Below are positions 25,040-37,947 of a stretch of 64,000 nucleotides of DNA, piece by piece. The DNA comes from Artocarpus heterophyllus (lineage: Eukaryota > Streptophyta > Magnoliopsida > Rosales > Moraceae): NCBI GenBank assembly GCA_025403435.1, contig CM046345.1, forward strand, positions 4,400,258 to 4,464,257, given 5' to 3'. The notes under the pieces were generated by a model. The model did not search any database, was not told the origin of the DNA, and saw nothing but the letters and a program-made list of their open reading frames with translations. Positions within the stretch are counted from its first letter, which is position 1, and each line of letters starts with the position of its first letter. Position numbers and translations under genes: made by a program.

Positions 25040-25930
25040 CGAGGAAAAGGACTGTGAAATGAACACATAAAACGACAACAATCATGTCAAAACAACGAAA
25101 GAATAAAAATGCCATAAGAAACGACATACTTTTCAAGAAAAATAAAAGGAAAGACAAAAAAAATGGGAACAACGACAAGAAATTAGAAAGTTAGAAAGTA
25201 GAGAAACAATAATGAGAAGAAAACGACATAACACACATGAAATTGACGAGATAAGGAGAGGAACAAGAACTATAAAAGGACTCTGAAATGAACACATAGA
25301 ACGACAGCAATCATCGAGACGACGAAAGAATAAAAATGCCATAAGAAACGACATACATTTCAAGAATGAAAGGAAAGAAGATAACATGTGAACAACGACA
25401 ATAACAAAGAAACTAAAGAAACAACAATTTGATGAAAACAACGCAATAGACGATCAAACGACACGATACAGAGTGGAGCAAGAACTAAAAAAGGACCGTG
25501 AAATGAACACATAAAAGACAACAATCATGCCAAGATAACGAAAGAATAAGAAAAGCCATTAAAAAACGACATACTTTTCAAGAAAATGAAAGGATAGATG
25601 ATAACATGTGAACGTCAACAATGAATTACAAATGGCAACAAAAGGAAAAGGCCATGTACTTAAAAAGACGACATTGACCTGATAATAACGACAAAAAATA
25701 ATACATATTTAGACGGGAATTTCGAGAAACAACAACAACAATATAAACAATGATAATAAACAGTAGTTCTGAAAAAATTTATTTTTTCTTGGTCGGTATA
25801 ATGCTTGAGATAGAGTTATAGTCTTACCAAAATTAAAGCAATGATTTGAGTTTTCTAAAGGAAAAATGTCGAAAATTAAAGCTGCTTGGTAGACTCACAT
25901 TTGAGTCTATATGGCAATGAAATTCTTTGC
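25040..25930. repeat. 217-bp tandem array, copy B
   Basis: Same family as 21976-23130 but entered in mid-array, directly after the unit 1 spacer. The junction looks like an unequal-recombination product. Confidence 0.75.
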
Positions 25931-26349
25931 ACAGAATTTAAGATTTCAGGAATTAATTGATCATGTTATGTTTTGCATCAAGGATTAGTAGCTACTCCAT
26001 ATATTCATAATTAATTAATTCCATTTTTTTCTTATACCGCTTGCACAGACGTTTAATTATATTGATTGTTCTGAGTGCGCTTGATGATGAACAACTACTT
26101 TTTCATATTAATCCTACTTTAATCAGCTTCAAATTAAAGGCAAAGCAGATAGCTAAAATGAAGAAAAAATAATAATAAAATATAAGCTTCACCACATTCC
26201 ATTTTATTTATTCAATCATTCATACTGCTTATTTATTTATTTATTATTTTTCACCTTACAAAACCCGCAAAAACAAACACGCATACATATAGTTGTCTTC
26301 ATCAGTCCTCATAAACCTGATGGACAATTATTCCATATTTAACACGATG

Positions 26350-26384
<35 letters not shown>

Positions 26385-26385
26385 A
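26350..26385. repeat. (TA)n(TG)n microsatellite
   Basis: An AT run followed by a GT run, just downstream of the PR-1 stop codon. Confidence 0.95.
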
Positions 26386-26434
26386 TTATATGTATTACTT
26401 AGCGAGAGGAGTACATGAATCTGGCCTTTAAATA

Positions 26435-26932
26435 TTAATAATAATAAGGCCTCTGCCCATTATTGCCCGGAGGATCATAGTTGCAACTAATCAAGGTACC
26501 ACCGCTGTTGCACCTGACCTTAGCACAACCAACCCTAACCGTGTCACGCCACACCACCTGAATGTAGTGCCCGCAGACCTTGCCATCAGCACATGAGTTG
26601 GTGTAGTAGTCGTAGTAGGCCTTCTCTCTCACCCACAAGCTCACGGCGGAGGTGCCGGACAGGTCACCACTGCTCCCTGCGAGGTTCTCGCCATAAGGCC
26701 CCTTGGAGTGCACCATTGTGCAGTCACCAATATGTTGGTTGAGATATTGTTGCGCGTAAGTCGCTATTTTCTTGTCCCATGTCAAGGGACCAACCCCAAC
26801 CTCCGCACGAGCCGAGTTGTGGGCGTTGAGGTAGTCCTGTGGCGAGTCTTGGCCGCGAGAGGAGTGGATAAGGCCGGCTAGGGCTATGGTGATGCATAGT
26901 AGAGAAAGTGAGAGCTTGTATTGGAACCCCAT
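26435..26932 (-). CDS. PR1: Pathogenesis-related protein PR-1 (CAP family)
   Basis: Intronless secreted CAP-domain protein of 165 residues. PR-1 proteins accumulate in the apoplast during defence and bind sterols. A signal peptide spans about 1-27 ([20 protein letters not shown], ending near SSRGQ). CAP motifs are [24 protein letters not shown] and [10 protein letters not shown]. Six cysteines match the three disulfides of the family. The usual Thr in CGHYTQ is Ile. The C-terminal CAPE region is one residue short (four rather than five residues between GN and PY) and the protein ends PYYY. The start is MGFQ; an upstream in-frame ATG would add 17 residues ahead of the signal peptide. A TATA-like ctataaatatt lies at 26992-27002. 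Duplicated with 39533-40066. Confidence 0.95.
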   Translation of the reverse strand: MGFQYKLSLSLLCITIALAGLIHSSRGQDSPQDYLNAHNSARAEVGVGPLTWDKKIATYAQQYLNQHIGDCTMVHSKGPYGENLAGSSGDLSGTSAVSLWVREKAYYDYYTNSCADGKVCGHYIQVVWRDTVRVGCAKVRCNSGGTLISCNYDPPGNNGQRPYYY

Positions 26933-26991
26933 TTTTTTTTTCTTGCTTTCTAGTATGTTGAATATTGATCGAGTACGCACCAATATTTATA

Positions 26992-27002
26992 GAGTGAATT
27001 GT
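26992..27002 (-). promoter_or_regulatory. TATA box of PR-1 (unit 2)
   Basis: Reads ctataaatatt on the minus strand, about 60 bp before the ATG. The 39533 copy has a comparable atttatatatt at 40111-40123. Confidence 0.55.
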
Positions 27003-28367
27003 ACCGTTCTACCTACATATTTTTTGCATAATGCATTTTGAACGATTAAGCTTTGGCACAATACATGTTAGAATTTTAAAATCATCAACAATTAAGGTTC
27101 AATAGTTACTTTTAATTTTCATTAAGTACTTTTTTTCATGTGTTAAGCTTTAATTTTTTTCTTAAAATGACAAGCTCTTCCCTTAAGAAAACTTTTATGC
27201 GAATTATTCATGATCCAAATTGTCCATGCTTTTTAATGCTCTTTAGCTATTAGACCTCAATTGCCAATGATTTCAAAATTTAAGGGGCATTTTCTCAACA
27301 TTAAAATCGGGGTGCATTAACAAAAAATGAATAGCTTGGGGTGCGAAAGCGCAATATACTCATATATATATTTATTGATAGTGTAACCATCAATTTGGTG
27401 TTATTTTATGGATGAAATTGCTGAGTTTACGTTTGATTTAAGACTATATATAATATTTAGGAGTAAATATAAATGTCCTTTACCTCAAATACATTAGTGG
27501 GATTCAAACTCTTATATATTATGACCAAGGAGTACTTGCTTTGAAACAAGAAAAGAGAAAGGGAACATGAAGAATGAAGGGGTTTAAAGAAATTTTTGAA
27601 AATTTCCCTTTTAATAGTCATGCCAAGTGTTATTCTATTCAAAAATCAACATGTTTCAATGTTCGGAGGGTAAATATGGAGATATATTACAAATATTTTT
27701 TAAAGTTTGAGAGTCATGTTTACACAAATGATATTGTTAAGAAAAAATTCGTAAAATTTGTCCCATTTTTTTCAACTAAGAGTGAACAATTGATGTTTTT
27801 GAAGCCTCTAACTATTTATATCGGCACCCACCACATGTTGTGAAAAAAAAATTACACTTCACACGTTGTGGAAAAAAAGCAGACAATGGAGGACAGATTT
27901 TTTTTTTTCCTTTTAAAAAGCCAAAAGTTGACATTAAAGAAGCCCTGGTACATTTTAATTAAGTTGGCACCTATCACATACATAAAAAGAAAAAAATAAT
28001 TAAACTCCCCAGTCCCATGCTAAAGTTGAATTGTAAATTTTTTTAAGTCCGCACCCATGTTAAAATGGGATTCTAATCTTTTAGAACCCCAAAATTTTTT
28101 AAAAAATTGTCCATGTCACAAATACAAGAAAGTGGCATAAAGAAAATAAATAACCATTTAGATCGCTGGTTCAAACTTAAAATATTATGGCAAAACTTGT
28201 TTGAATTCTATAGCAAGTTCAATTTTTTAGAAAAATTGTTCTATAGCAAAATTGTTTGAATTGGAATAGGCTAGACCGAATTAATATTTGCAAACACCAT
28301 ATTTATAGTTCAAATGGGCTTTTATGGAGCTTTCTGTGAGGGAAGGGGAAATTAAACAAAAAGCCGA
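27003..28367. other. Spacer of duplication unit 2
   Basis: AT-rich spacer between the divergent PR-1 (-) and HSD relic (+), homologous to 23640-25039 and 40080-41590. At 28139 it preserves the empty site of the MITE found at 40890. No gene. Confidence 0.6.
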
Positions 28368-28558
28368 ATAAAATAAGGCCTGCCAGCATAGAATAATCTT
28401 CAATACATACAACGAGGTTCCATCCGAGCATCAAAATAAGGCTGGAAAGAAGACCAAAAGAACGCTTTAACCCCTAGCAACACAGATTATTATGTAAGAA
28501 AATATTAGCACCTTTATTAGGGACCCAAACCAAAAGAAAAAATGGAATGAAAAAAAGC

Positions 28559-28685
28559 CAGACAAACGTGCAACAGGAGCAACAAGCACCTATGCCCCCC
28601 CAATCACCACCTATGGACATGTTACTTACACCGGAAACAGCCATCGGAACCGCACAGACTAGTCTTTCTAGGAAGTATTGCTCAC
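28559..28685 (-). pseudogene. Antisense relic of HSD exon 6, copy 1
   Basis: On the minus strand this resembles the last exon of the HSD gene (58999-59244): gtgagcaat..., cggttccgatggctgtttcc and acatgtccataggtggtgat align with exon 6. It lies upstream of and opposite to the HSD copy and is interrupted by stops. Confidence 0.6.
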
Positions 28686-29243
28686 TCCGGGATGAATTCA
28701 AAAAAAGTTTTTCTTTCGGAGCCTGAGTTTATTGAAGATTGTGAACTGAAATTAGTAGTGTTACATGGTGCTTTTAAGTCGATTAAGTATGTCAAAGTTT
28801 GGACAAACAATGTCTTAGTTTACATTATATGATCTTGTTTGAAAGAAGAGTTTTAAATTTGATGACGGTGAAGCATCTCTTCAATAATCTATATTTTTAT
28901 CCACAAATATTTTTGTTCCTATCCCAAGTGGTAAATAATTGATTAAACAATAATCAAGTTACATTTCCTTTTAAATTTTGACATCTTTTTATCAATTTGT
29001 CAGCACACAGAGACCAAATTATCAAAAGTAGAAGCTTAAGAAAAACTAATCAACCAGCAATCTTTAAAATTTTCAGGACAAAACGGCAAAAACTGCTTAA
29101 TATATATATATATATAATATAATATAATAATACCAACCAACAACATAAAAAAAAAACTTGATTTATATACGCAATCAGAAAGAAAAAGAAAAATCCCTTA
29201 AAAAAAAGAAAAAAAGGTAAGAATAATGAAAAATTCAACAAAA

Positions 29244-29751
29244 AGTCTTGTGCAAGTTTCAAATAAAGCAATAAATATTGGATCCTCAGATAGTGTGTTT
29301 TCTTGCAGATGTTTCTAGAGTGGAAGATTGTGAGAGGTTTATCAATGAAGCGGCTAAACACTTTGGGAGATGTAAGTTGTACATTAATCTTGGTGTTTTT
29401 TTGGTAGATCTCTTGTTATTTTTAAATTTTAATTTTTATCGGTATCTAAATTAGAAATATTATTGAAGTTACTTATGTTGGCTTGTTTTAGACTTACGTG
29501 CGTTGGCTTCTATATATTCATACTTCCATGTGCAGTTGATGTGTATATATGTACATATACATATGTATAGATATATGTACATATATGGGGTTTGATTAGT
29601 TTATGTCGTTTTTTGCCGGGAAACTAATTTCTGGGTTATGATCAATGGCATCCATTCTGCAATTCCAAACCTGAAGAAGAACTAAGGGAAGATGGTAGTG
29701 ATTTCCTCGGTTTGTGGATGGTATTCTCTACTATTAATATCCATTTACAAT
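29244..29751 (+). pseudogene. HSD (steroleosin-type) pseudogene, unit 2
   Basis: The promoter-side text attcaacaaaa is joined directly to the middle of exon 2 (agtcttgtgcaag), so exon 1, intron 1 and the start of exon 2 are deleted. The exon 2 remnant is 29244-29371, with a 2-bp deletion near gatagtgtg. Exon 3 is missing. Exon 4 remains at 29620-29751, but its acceptor (tgctag in the intact gene) reads tgccgg and its donor gtaagg reads tttaagg. Intron 4 homology fades at about 29865. Non-functional. Confidence 0.85.
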
Positions 29752-29865
29752 TTAAGGGACAAAATATAAATGCTTTAATTTGAATGTCCAGCTCATATTT
29801 AAAATTTTCTCCTCTAGTTTCACAAAGCCAAGATGGATCAAATTATAACTTTAATTTTCACAAAG

Positions 29866-31647
29866 CTTACGTAACGATATTTATATATCATATCTGTATT
29901 AATTAGTTAATTCGTAAATCCACAAAAAAAGTAGATTGGTAAAAGATATATAAACGTTTAAAAAATACTAAGAGAAATAGATACCCGAGTGGTTCGTGCC
30001 CTAGGCACATAGATCAAACTAGTATACATGATAAGAGGAAAAAAATATAAGGTATTTGTATCACCAAAAAAAAAAAAAAAAAGAAGGTATTTAGTCAAAT
30101 ATCGACTGATTAGTACACAAAATTATGCATTTATTATCTATAATTATTTGATAAATGCTAAATTATTTAAGATTTAATTAAACATTCTTTTGATTTTTAT
30201 TCAAATATTTTAAATAGAAATGTCTTAGTTTTATCTTATTTATTTTGGCAGATTTAGAAACAATATAAAAAGCTATGTGGTGTATAGGCCAACAAATTCA
30301 AGAAGAAATCAGGTCAAAATTTCCAGTAGAGCCAACCAAGCCAATCGAGCCGCTTAGCCACCACTTGTCGCTTCTGGAGTAGCATGAATAGACCGTGGGT
30401 TCCAGCCGTCTCTGACGACTCAGACCACCCTTGATCCTTTCTTTTTCTGTTTCAACTGTTGTTACCTATTGATCTTCAGCTTAATTCTCCAATTTCTTCT
30501 ATTGTACATTTCAAACTAATTTGGAAAATGTTTTTTTTTTTTTTTTTTTTATTTATTGTTTTTGTGGCAGATTAGTTTTTGCCAGCCCCAAAAACTCTAT
30601 AAAAAAGGGGGTGTTTATTTGGCTAGTGAATAGACATATTTTTGCTCTTTCATATTTCACTTGCCTTGCATCTTTATTCTCACGTTTTCTCTTTAGAAAT
30701 TGTGAGAATATTGTGCAAGTTAGGATAGATTTTTTTTTTTTTTAGTGAAGTTACGAGATGAATTTATGTGTTGGATATTCCAATCAAGGTTTTGTTTCTT
30801 TTGGTTTGTAATTTTTATATATTTGAATGAATTAAATCTAGTTCACCTTTTATTTATTCTTTAAGCCAAAATATTGTTTGCCATATTTTATATAAATACT
30901 ATTTATGCTTTATTTATGTAATTTTGTCATGCAATTTTCTTGTTAAACTATTTTACGAGTTGGTCTTTCACTACAAATTGCTAAGAAAATTGTATTGTCC
31001 ATTTTGGATACCTTATAGTAATAATAATCTTGGTAAATCAAAATATGAATTTGTTCGGATACTTTAGCAAAAATTTTGAGTACTTGAAATCCATATTTTC
31101 CAAATGTGTTTGGGATGTTAAACATGCCATTGAATTAGTTTGTTCAGCAAAAATTGTGATTGGAACATGAAATATAAAAGGGATTCTTGATGCCTTCGCT
31201 CTTTTTTACTATTAAACTCGTCTTTTCTTTTTGCTTGATTTTATTACTTGCAAACGAAAATATAAAATATTCTTTTCTTTTAATTTATTTTATAATTTAT
31301 CTCTTTAATGCTTTTGTTTCGCTAATAATTTCTTGTTCATTTTTGACATTTTTTTGTGGATACGACTGCCCGATTTATGCTACTACGATTGCTTTGTTTC
31401 GATATTTTTAGGCTTTAATCATCGACCCTTGGTTGGATCTCATCCATGTGGAGGAAAAAAAAGCAAAAAACAAAGAAAATGGCCAAAAGCCATGGAAAAA
31501 GGTGCTTTATTGGACCCAAAAAAGAAGAAAAAGAAAAGCATAGCAATAAACCGTGCATCTATTCCCTATATGTATAAGGCATAATGAAGTTGTTTTTTTT
31601 TGCTGGTTGGCTACTTGAGTTTTCAGTTCGTAGTAGTTTTGTTGGTT
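29866..31647. other. Intergenic DNA, no gene seen
   Basis: AT-rich with homopolymer runs (30060, 30532, 30730). The ORFs at 30521-30745 and 31333-31584 are low-complexity and unsupported. Confidence 0.5.
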
Positions 31648-34600
31648 GTGTAACGACCTATCTTTTTGAGTCATTGCTTAACTTGTTTAAACATCATTTC
31701 TTATTTTTAATTTTTACTTACAAGTAAGAAAATATGGAGTAAATTTTTTTTTCTTAAAAACATACTCAAAACTATTACAACTTTCGTTGCAACATAAACT
31801 GAAATAAAAGTACAAAATTTGACTTAATAATCATTTAAAACATTTCATAAAATATATCTTTTAAAATATCTTTTGTAAAACATTTCTTATAAGAATTTTT
31901 CTTAAACACTTATCTTTTAAAAACTTTTACAACAGCTTTTCAAATAGCAAAACTTTTTCTTAACACAACGAAAACCTCTATAGCGGTATCTATAGTCTAA
32001 TAATCGCATTTGTCTTACCACATTACCAAGCTCACCAACCAGTCTCATTGGTTTCTTGTAGACGTGAAAGAACTTGTAATGGGCTTTCGCTCAATAAGTT
32101 CAAACAATCTCACAACATTAAAACATTTTTCATAAAACTTTCGTCATAAAACTTTTCTCATAAAAACATTTAATTCATGAGCCATTTCTCATAAAATATT
32201 TCTCATAAAATGTTTCTCATAACATTTATTGTAAAAACATTTCTTAAGGTATTTTTTTATAAACATTTCTCATAAAAAAACATTTTATGGAAAGGAATGC
32301 AACCAATATTATAATATATGATTCTTTTTATGCTCATTTATGAATATCTTATCATTATTCTTATGTTATTTTGAACCATGGGCCCAAATGTATGTACCAA
32401 ATACACTTGCCTTCAAACGCTGTGGCTATAACATAACTTAACATAATACTTAGTGAGACACTTTTTTATCTTAAGGGTTAGATTGTTGATCTTGTAATCT
32501 TAATATACATTTGTTTGACATAACTTAATGTCTAAAACAATAAGCATAACATATGCCAATATGTTGCAAATCATGATTTGGTCTTTAAAATATTATGCAT
32601 AACGAATGCAAACATATATCAAGCATATGTAAAGTATTTGAGAATAATTTTTCTCTATGCCATAGGTAAAGTTTGAAACTTACTTGTTTATAGCTCTAGC
32701 ATTTCCACTTTATCCTTTTTTTTTTTTTTTCTATTAGTTGGCTTTTGTGTCCTATTCAAATGACACCCAAATATTAGTTAACTTTCTTATTATCGACCTA
32801 TTTGTCGATTACAGAATTTGAATGTTAAACGTTTCGTCTTGTTACCATCACTTCACTTCTACATTACTTAACTTGAACATTCTTTAGTCAAATTTCACTT
32901 CTCACTGGATGGTTTTGCAACTTAGTGTGATACAAAACATTTCTTGTTTAAAGGTGTTTAGCTAAATCAAAGCACTCGGGCTCCATTTTAGCCGTTTTAT
33001 AAAAAAAATCTTCCACCCTTAACATATTTTGTAAGTCACATAACTTGAACATCACATGGCTAAACTTCTCATTTTACTTTACCATTCTAACACTAATAGG
33101 TTACGGACAAATTCCTGCTAAGGGACGTTTTCCTAAATCGGATGTTCCAGGGTCTGTTTAAGCCGTTTTCTCGAAAAATGACCATTTTACATTTAACGAG
33201 TCTTAGAAAACTTTTGAACCCATTTAAATCAAAACTTATATTTCCTTGCTACTCGTAATGTTGTGAAAAACAAAATATTGATTTTCTCTTTGCAAAAAAT
33301 CTATTTCATTAGAGTTTTATGGTTTTGACCTGTAACATGAAAATTTGGACAATTTTGTCCCCAAGACCAAAAACAACCACTTTATATTGTTTCGCTTGGT
33401 TTTTTATGAGGATTAAAACTTTCAAAAGTTCACGGGTCAAAATGCTTTTCTTTCACAATATTTTCCTCACTTCAAAATTTTATGCTTTAAATCTCATAAA
33501 ACTTATAACTTAAAATTTGTGTAGAATTGTCACAAACTACTTACGATTTTTAATAGTTATGGTGATTTCTACAGCTTTTGTATTTTAAAATTTCATAAAA
33601 TCATTTATCTTCGTAGAGTTTTAAATGGATAGAACTGAATTTCATGCTTTTCAGCTCGATTCAATTAGAATTTTCATAAACTTCCTTTACAAAAGTTGTC
33701 CGTCTTGAAGTTTCCAATAAATTTAATGTTTAGTCTAAAAAATAATTCGGTCTCTAAGTTAATCAAAAACCCATTTTTTTTAAAAACTGTCTAAACTTTA
33801 TATCTTGACAAAGTTTATCAGACTTTCCCTTTTTGTATGAAAACCCTAGTTTTCAACTACCAAATCACCTCATATCTATTAACACATAATATAATCATGC
33901 CATAATGTTTTTATTGCATACCATAGTCCATAAACATTACAATAAACACTAATTGTGCATGAACAAAATCAAGTAGGATTTAGAATTTATCCAAGGATCT
34001 CTAAGGGTTTTGTTCCTCCTCTTTGGTATTTGAAACTCTTTTAATCTTCCTTGTCAATATTCATGACACGATTCATAAAAATCCTACTAAAAACCTAAGC
34101 AAAAATACTAAAATACATAAAGAAAAATTTAGGTTTTTACCTCCAAAATTGCTTAATCTTCCTCTGGGGTTCTTAAACTGGATTCCTTGAATAATTTGGT
34201 GGCCTAAATAATCAAAATTTTTGAGAGGGAGAGTGTGTATGGGAACTTGTTTTCGTGAAGAGAAAATGGCCTTTTTTTTTTTTTTTTTTTTTTCATGTTT
34301 TGCATGAAAAATGATGGAGACAAAAGGGATATTTTGTAACTTAATTCTTAGTCACATCAAGACACCTCATAAGGGACTAGATTGTCATAAAAATTTGCTC
34401 CAACCTCACCACAAAATTGACTCCACGTTGGGGAAAGAGGTGGAAAATTTTCTACCTTTGAAATGTCATTTTGATGGGTCCCATACACTTTTACACAGTC
34501 CAATTTTACATTGATAATATTTTTCATATATTGCTGGTATTTTTCTATACTGTTAGTTTCTTTCCTATATTTTTTATATGGTTCCACATCATTCTATACT

Positions 34601-35121
34601 TATTCGCATTCTCCACACAACATAATCTCCGTATTGCTTAGATTTATGTAGTATAATGTTGATGCTGCTTAACTCTATCTAGTATAATTCTTATACTGTA
34701 TTATTTTGATATTGCATAATTTATATTCTGCTTAATTTCTATGCTGTATAATCCTCATGTTTTTTATATAGTATCTTCTTAAATTGCATTTTCATTTTAA
34801 AATTTGTTGCAACACATTCTGCAACAATTAAGCTCTCTAGCTTTTTTTCCTCTTGCTCATCAATTAATTCTTATCTTCATATCATTCTTACTTTGCTTAA
34901 GACTATGACATAATATTAAATCTTAAAAATCTCATATTTATTCTTATTAAATTTGTTACAAAAATTGGATTTAAACAATAATCCTTTGACACTAAAATTG
35001 CTCCTTAAGCTTTTTATAAATTTTTAAGCATAAAATTTAACTTAAAAAATTTCTATATAAATTACTTAACATAACCCTTAATTATTGCATATATAATTCA
35101 CTAGACATTTTCGAGTGTCAC
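31648..35121 (-). mobile_element. LTR-type element related to 4391-9414
   Basis: This is the reverse-orientation relative of the 5-kb element. It starts tgtaacgacctat, matching the inverse of the other's end, and ends cgagtgtca, matching the inverse of tgtaacacccgag. The shared inner text is ttattgagcgaaagccc (minus strand) versus ttactgagcgaaagctc. About 3.5 kb, no coding, no clear target duplication, so it is older. Probably a decayed solo LTR. Confidence 0.65.
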
Positions 35122-36739
35122 TGGGTGCTTTAGTTCTTTCTTTTCAATTGAGATGCCACTGCATCCTCTCTTTTTTTATTCTTTTTATTCAACCTCTTTT
35201 TGTTTCGGCTCTCCATGTGTTTCTCAAATATGCATGTACGGGTAATAAAAAGTGTTGGAAAAACATAATTAATTAACCATGTTAAGTGGCCATTTTGAGG
35301 CTTGATTTTAAGTGGGCCCTACTTGATTTTTGTATAAGATCAAAGTAGTTGGAGCTCTCCTTTGTTAATTTTTTGAAATAGTATATTACATGCTCGAAAT
35401 GATAAATAGGTGAATGAAAAGTTTGATACCTAAAGTATGTAGCTTAAAGCCTCTTTAAAAATTTTTCGAGGAGGATTGATTCCAAGGGATTAGAAAGGCT
35501 GTAACCCTAAAATAAAACCTAATTTTAATTCTGCATTATGGCAGGTTAATGGCCTCCATAGAAGCTATGTGTATGGCAGGTTATGGCCATGAATTCAAAA
35601 ATTAAATATCTCTCCCTTGTATGGCTATAAATTGACATATCCATCTCAAGTTTTCTGCACTCAGAAAATACACAAACTCTCTGCTCATGTTTTTCTAGTG
35701 TCAGGCGTCCGCATGATAGTTTTCAAGCGCGTTTCAAGTTCGCTAGAGTAGTGACGAGGTGCATATTGGTTACCGTTAGTCGTTTTATCTTAGGAGACAG
35801 ATGTTAATAAATCCTCTACTAACGGTGAGAAGCAAATCTATTTTAAGTACACCGTGTAGTACACGGGCCTCGGTTTTTTATCGTTAAAATTCATTTGTGT
35901 TTCGTGTATTGTGATTGTGCTTATTTGTTTTGTATTTGCATTATTTTAATATAATTTTTGTTTCAATTTTTGGCTATTTGTTCGTCTGTTGTATCACGCT
36001 ACAACAAGAATTGTAAAAAGTTGCTTGTACACGTGGTGAAAATTGAGCAGAATTTTTTTGTAGCTGTCAAAAATTAAAGAGAGTTTCTTTTCTTTTCTTT
36101 TCTTTTCTTTTCCTTTTTCTTCCCTTGTGAATTGCTAGTGAGTTTTTTTTTTTGGTTTTATAAAGGCGTATACATCTCTTCCAGCACATATTTTCCTTCC
36201 TTTTCTTTTCTCTTGTTATTTTGGTTCTGCTGTAGTATTTTTGTCATTTCCATCGTCTTTCTATCTTCATCAGAAAAAAAAAAAGAAAAGTGATAATAAA
36301 AAAAATTATAAAGGGCAAAAAATTAAGGATAAAGATTGAGGAAATAATGAAAATGTCTAGAACAATCGAGGAGAAGAAAAATATTACGATTGAGAAAAAT
36401 GACATAGTAAGAGAGTGATAATAAAAAAAGAGTAGAAAGATGTAAAAAAAAATTCGAGAATAATGAAATTATTGAATTTTTTTAAATAAATGAATAACTA
36501 ATTTTGTTGCTCTTTATTTATGCCTGGCTTTTGTCACTTCTTTGTAATGTTCAAATAATATTTGCCTTCGAAAATGTTTTGAAGATCTGATTAACTTTTC
36601 TTGATAACTTTTTAAATTAGACAAAGATGTTTAAGAAAATTATTATCTTATCAAAAATAAAAGTTTTTTTAATAAAATATTAAGTATTGTGCAAACTACA
36701 AATTAGTTAATAACCCACATGGCACGTACCCCAAATTAG
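35122..36739. other. Intergenic DNA with a possible copia solo LTR
   Basis: No gene. 35253-36007 starts TGTTGGAAAAAC, contains a TATA-like ctataaatt at about 35625, the text taggagacagatgttaata and an end CTACAACA, as in Ty1/copia LTRs. No matching target duplication was found. A (TTTTC)n microsatellite lies at 36085-36120. Confidence 0.4.
36085..36120. repeat. (TTTTC)n microsatellite
   Basis: About six tandem copies of ttttc. Confidence 0.9.
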
Positions 36740-37920
36740 TTAATAAAATAAATTATTAGTATCTCAAAAATTAAACAAGTAAAAACGACCAATAAATTGC
36801 CGACAACAAATGTGGTGAATGAGATTAGAATGACAGAAAAGTTCAAAACAAGGTAGAAAAACGACAACAATTTGAGAATAACAACATAAGCTAGAAATAC
36901 ACCAGACGCGACAATGATGTTGAAAAGATCGAAAGCAATTACAAAATAAACAAGAAAAAGGAAAGAAGATAAATAGATATTTTAACAAGAATAAAATGAA
37001 ATTAAACACAAAATATGCTCGAATGACAAGAATCATTTCAATTCGAAAGCACGAAAGAATAAAAAAAAACCATGATAAACGACATACTTTTCAAGAAAAA
37101 TAATAGGAAAGAGGACAAAACGGGAACAACGACAAGAAATCAGAAAGAAAGTAGAGAAACAATAATGAGATGAAAACGACATAATAATACACATGAAAAT
37201 GACAAGCTAAGAAGGGGGACAAGAACTAAAAGTGGACTTTGAAATGAACACAGAGCCACAACAATCATGTCAAAACGACGAAAGAATAAAAATGCCATAA
37301 TAAACGACATGCTTTTGAAGAACATGAAAGGAAAGATAACATGTGAGAACGGCAATAACAAAGAAACTAAAGTAACAAATTTGATGAAAACAACACGATA
37401 TACGGATGATCAAACGACAAGTTAAGGAGTGGAGCAAGAACCAAAAAAAGGCCGTGAAATGAAACAAAACGACAACATTCATGTCAAAACAACGGAATAA
37501 TAAAAAGCCAAAAAAAAAGGACACACTTTTCAAGAAGAATGAAAGGAAAGACAGTATCATGTGAACGTCAACAGTAAATTAGAAACCCGAAACCGCAACA
37601 AAACAAAAAGGCCATGTACGTAGAAAAAAAAGGACATTGACTTGATAATAACGGCAAAAATAATACATATTGAGACGATAATATCGAAAGACATCGTCAT
37701 CCACAACAACAACAATAATAATAAGTACTTCTTAAAGAACTTTATCTTTTTGTGGTCGATGTAATTCTTGTGATAGAGTTATCGTCTTACAAAAATTGAA
37801 ACAATTATTTGAGTTCAGTAAGAAGAAAAAAATCGAAAATAGAAACTCCTTGGTAGACGCACTTACAAGTCTATATGGCAATGAAATTCTTTACACAGAA
37901 TCTAGGATTTCACGGAACCT
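36740..37920. repeat. 217-bp tandem array, copy C
   Basis: Same family and same left boundary (aaaataaattatta) as the array at 21976, showing that the duplication unit starts here. Confidence 0.75.
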
Positions 37921-37947
37921 CATAACGTGGAGGATGGTTAATTAATT

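Noticed and set aside
26933..26983. Upstream ATG of the PR-1 gene (17 more residues)
   Set aside because: It would place a charged stretch ahead of the signal peptide and lies in the probable leader downstream of the TATA box. The MGFQ start is shared by the paralogue.
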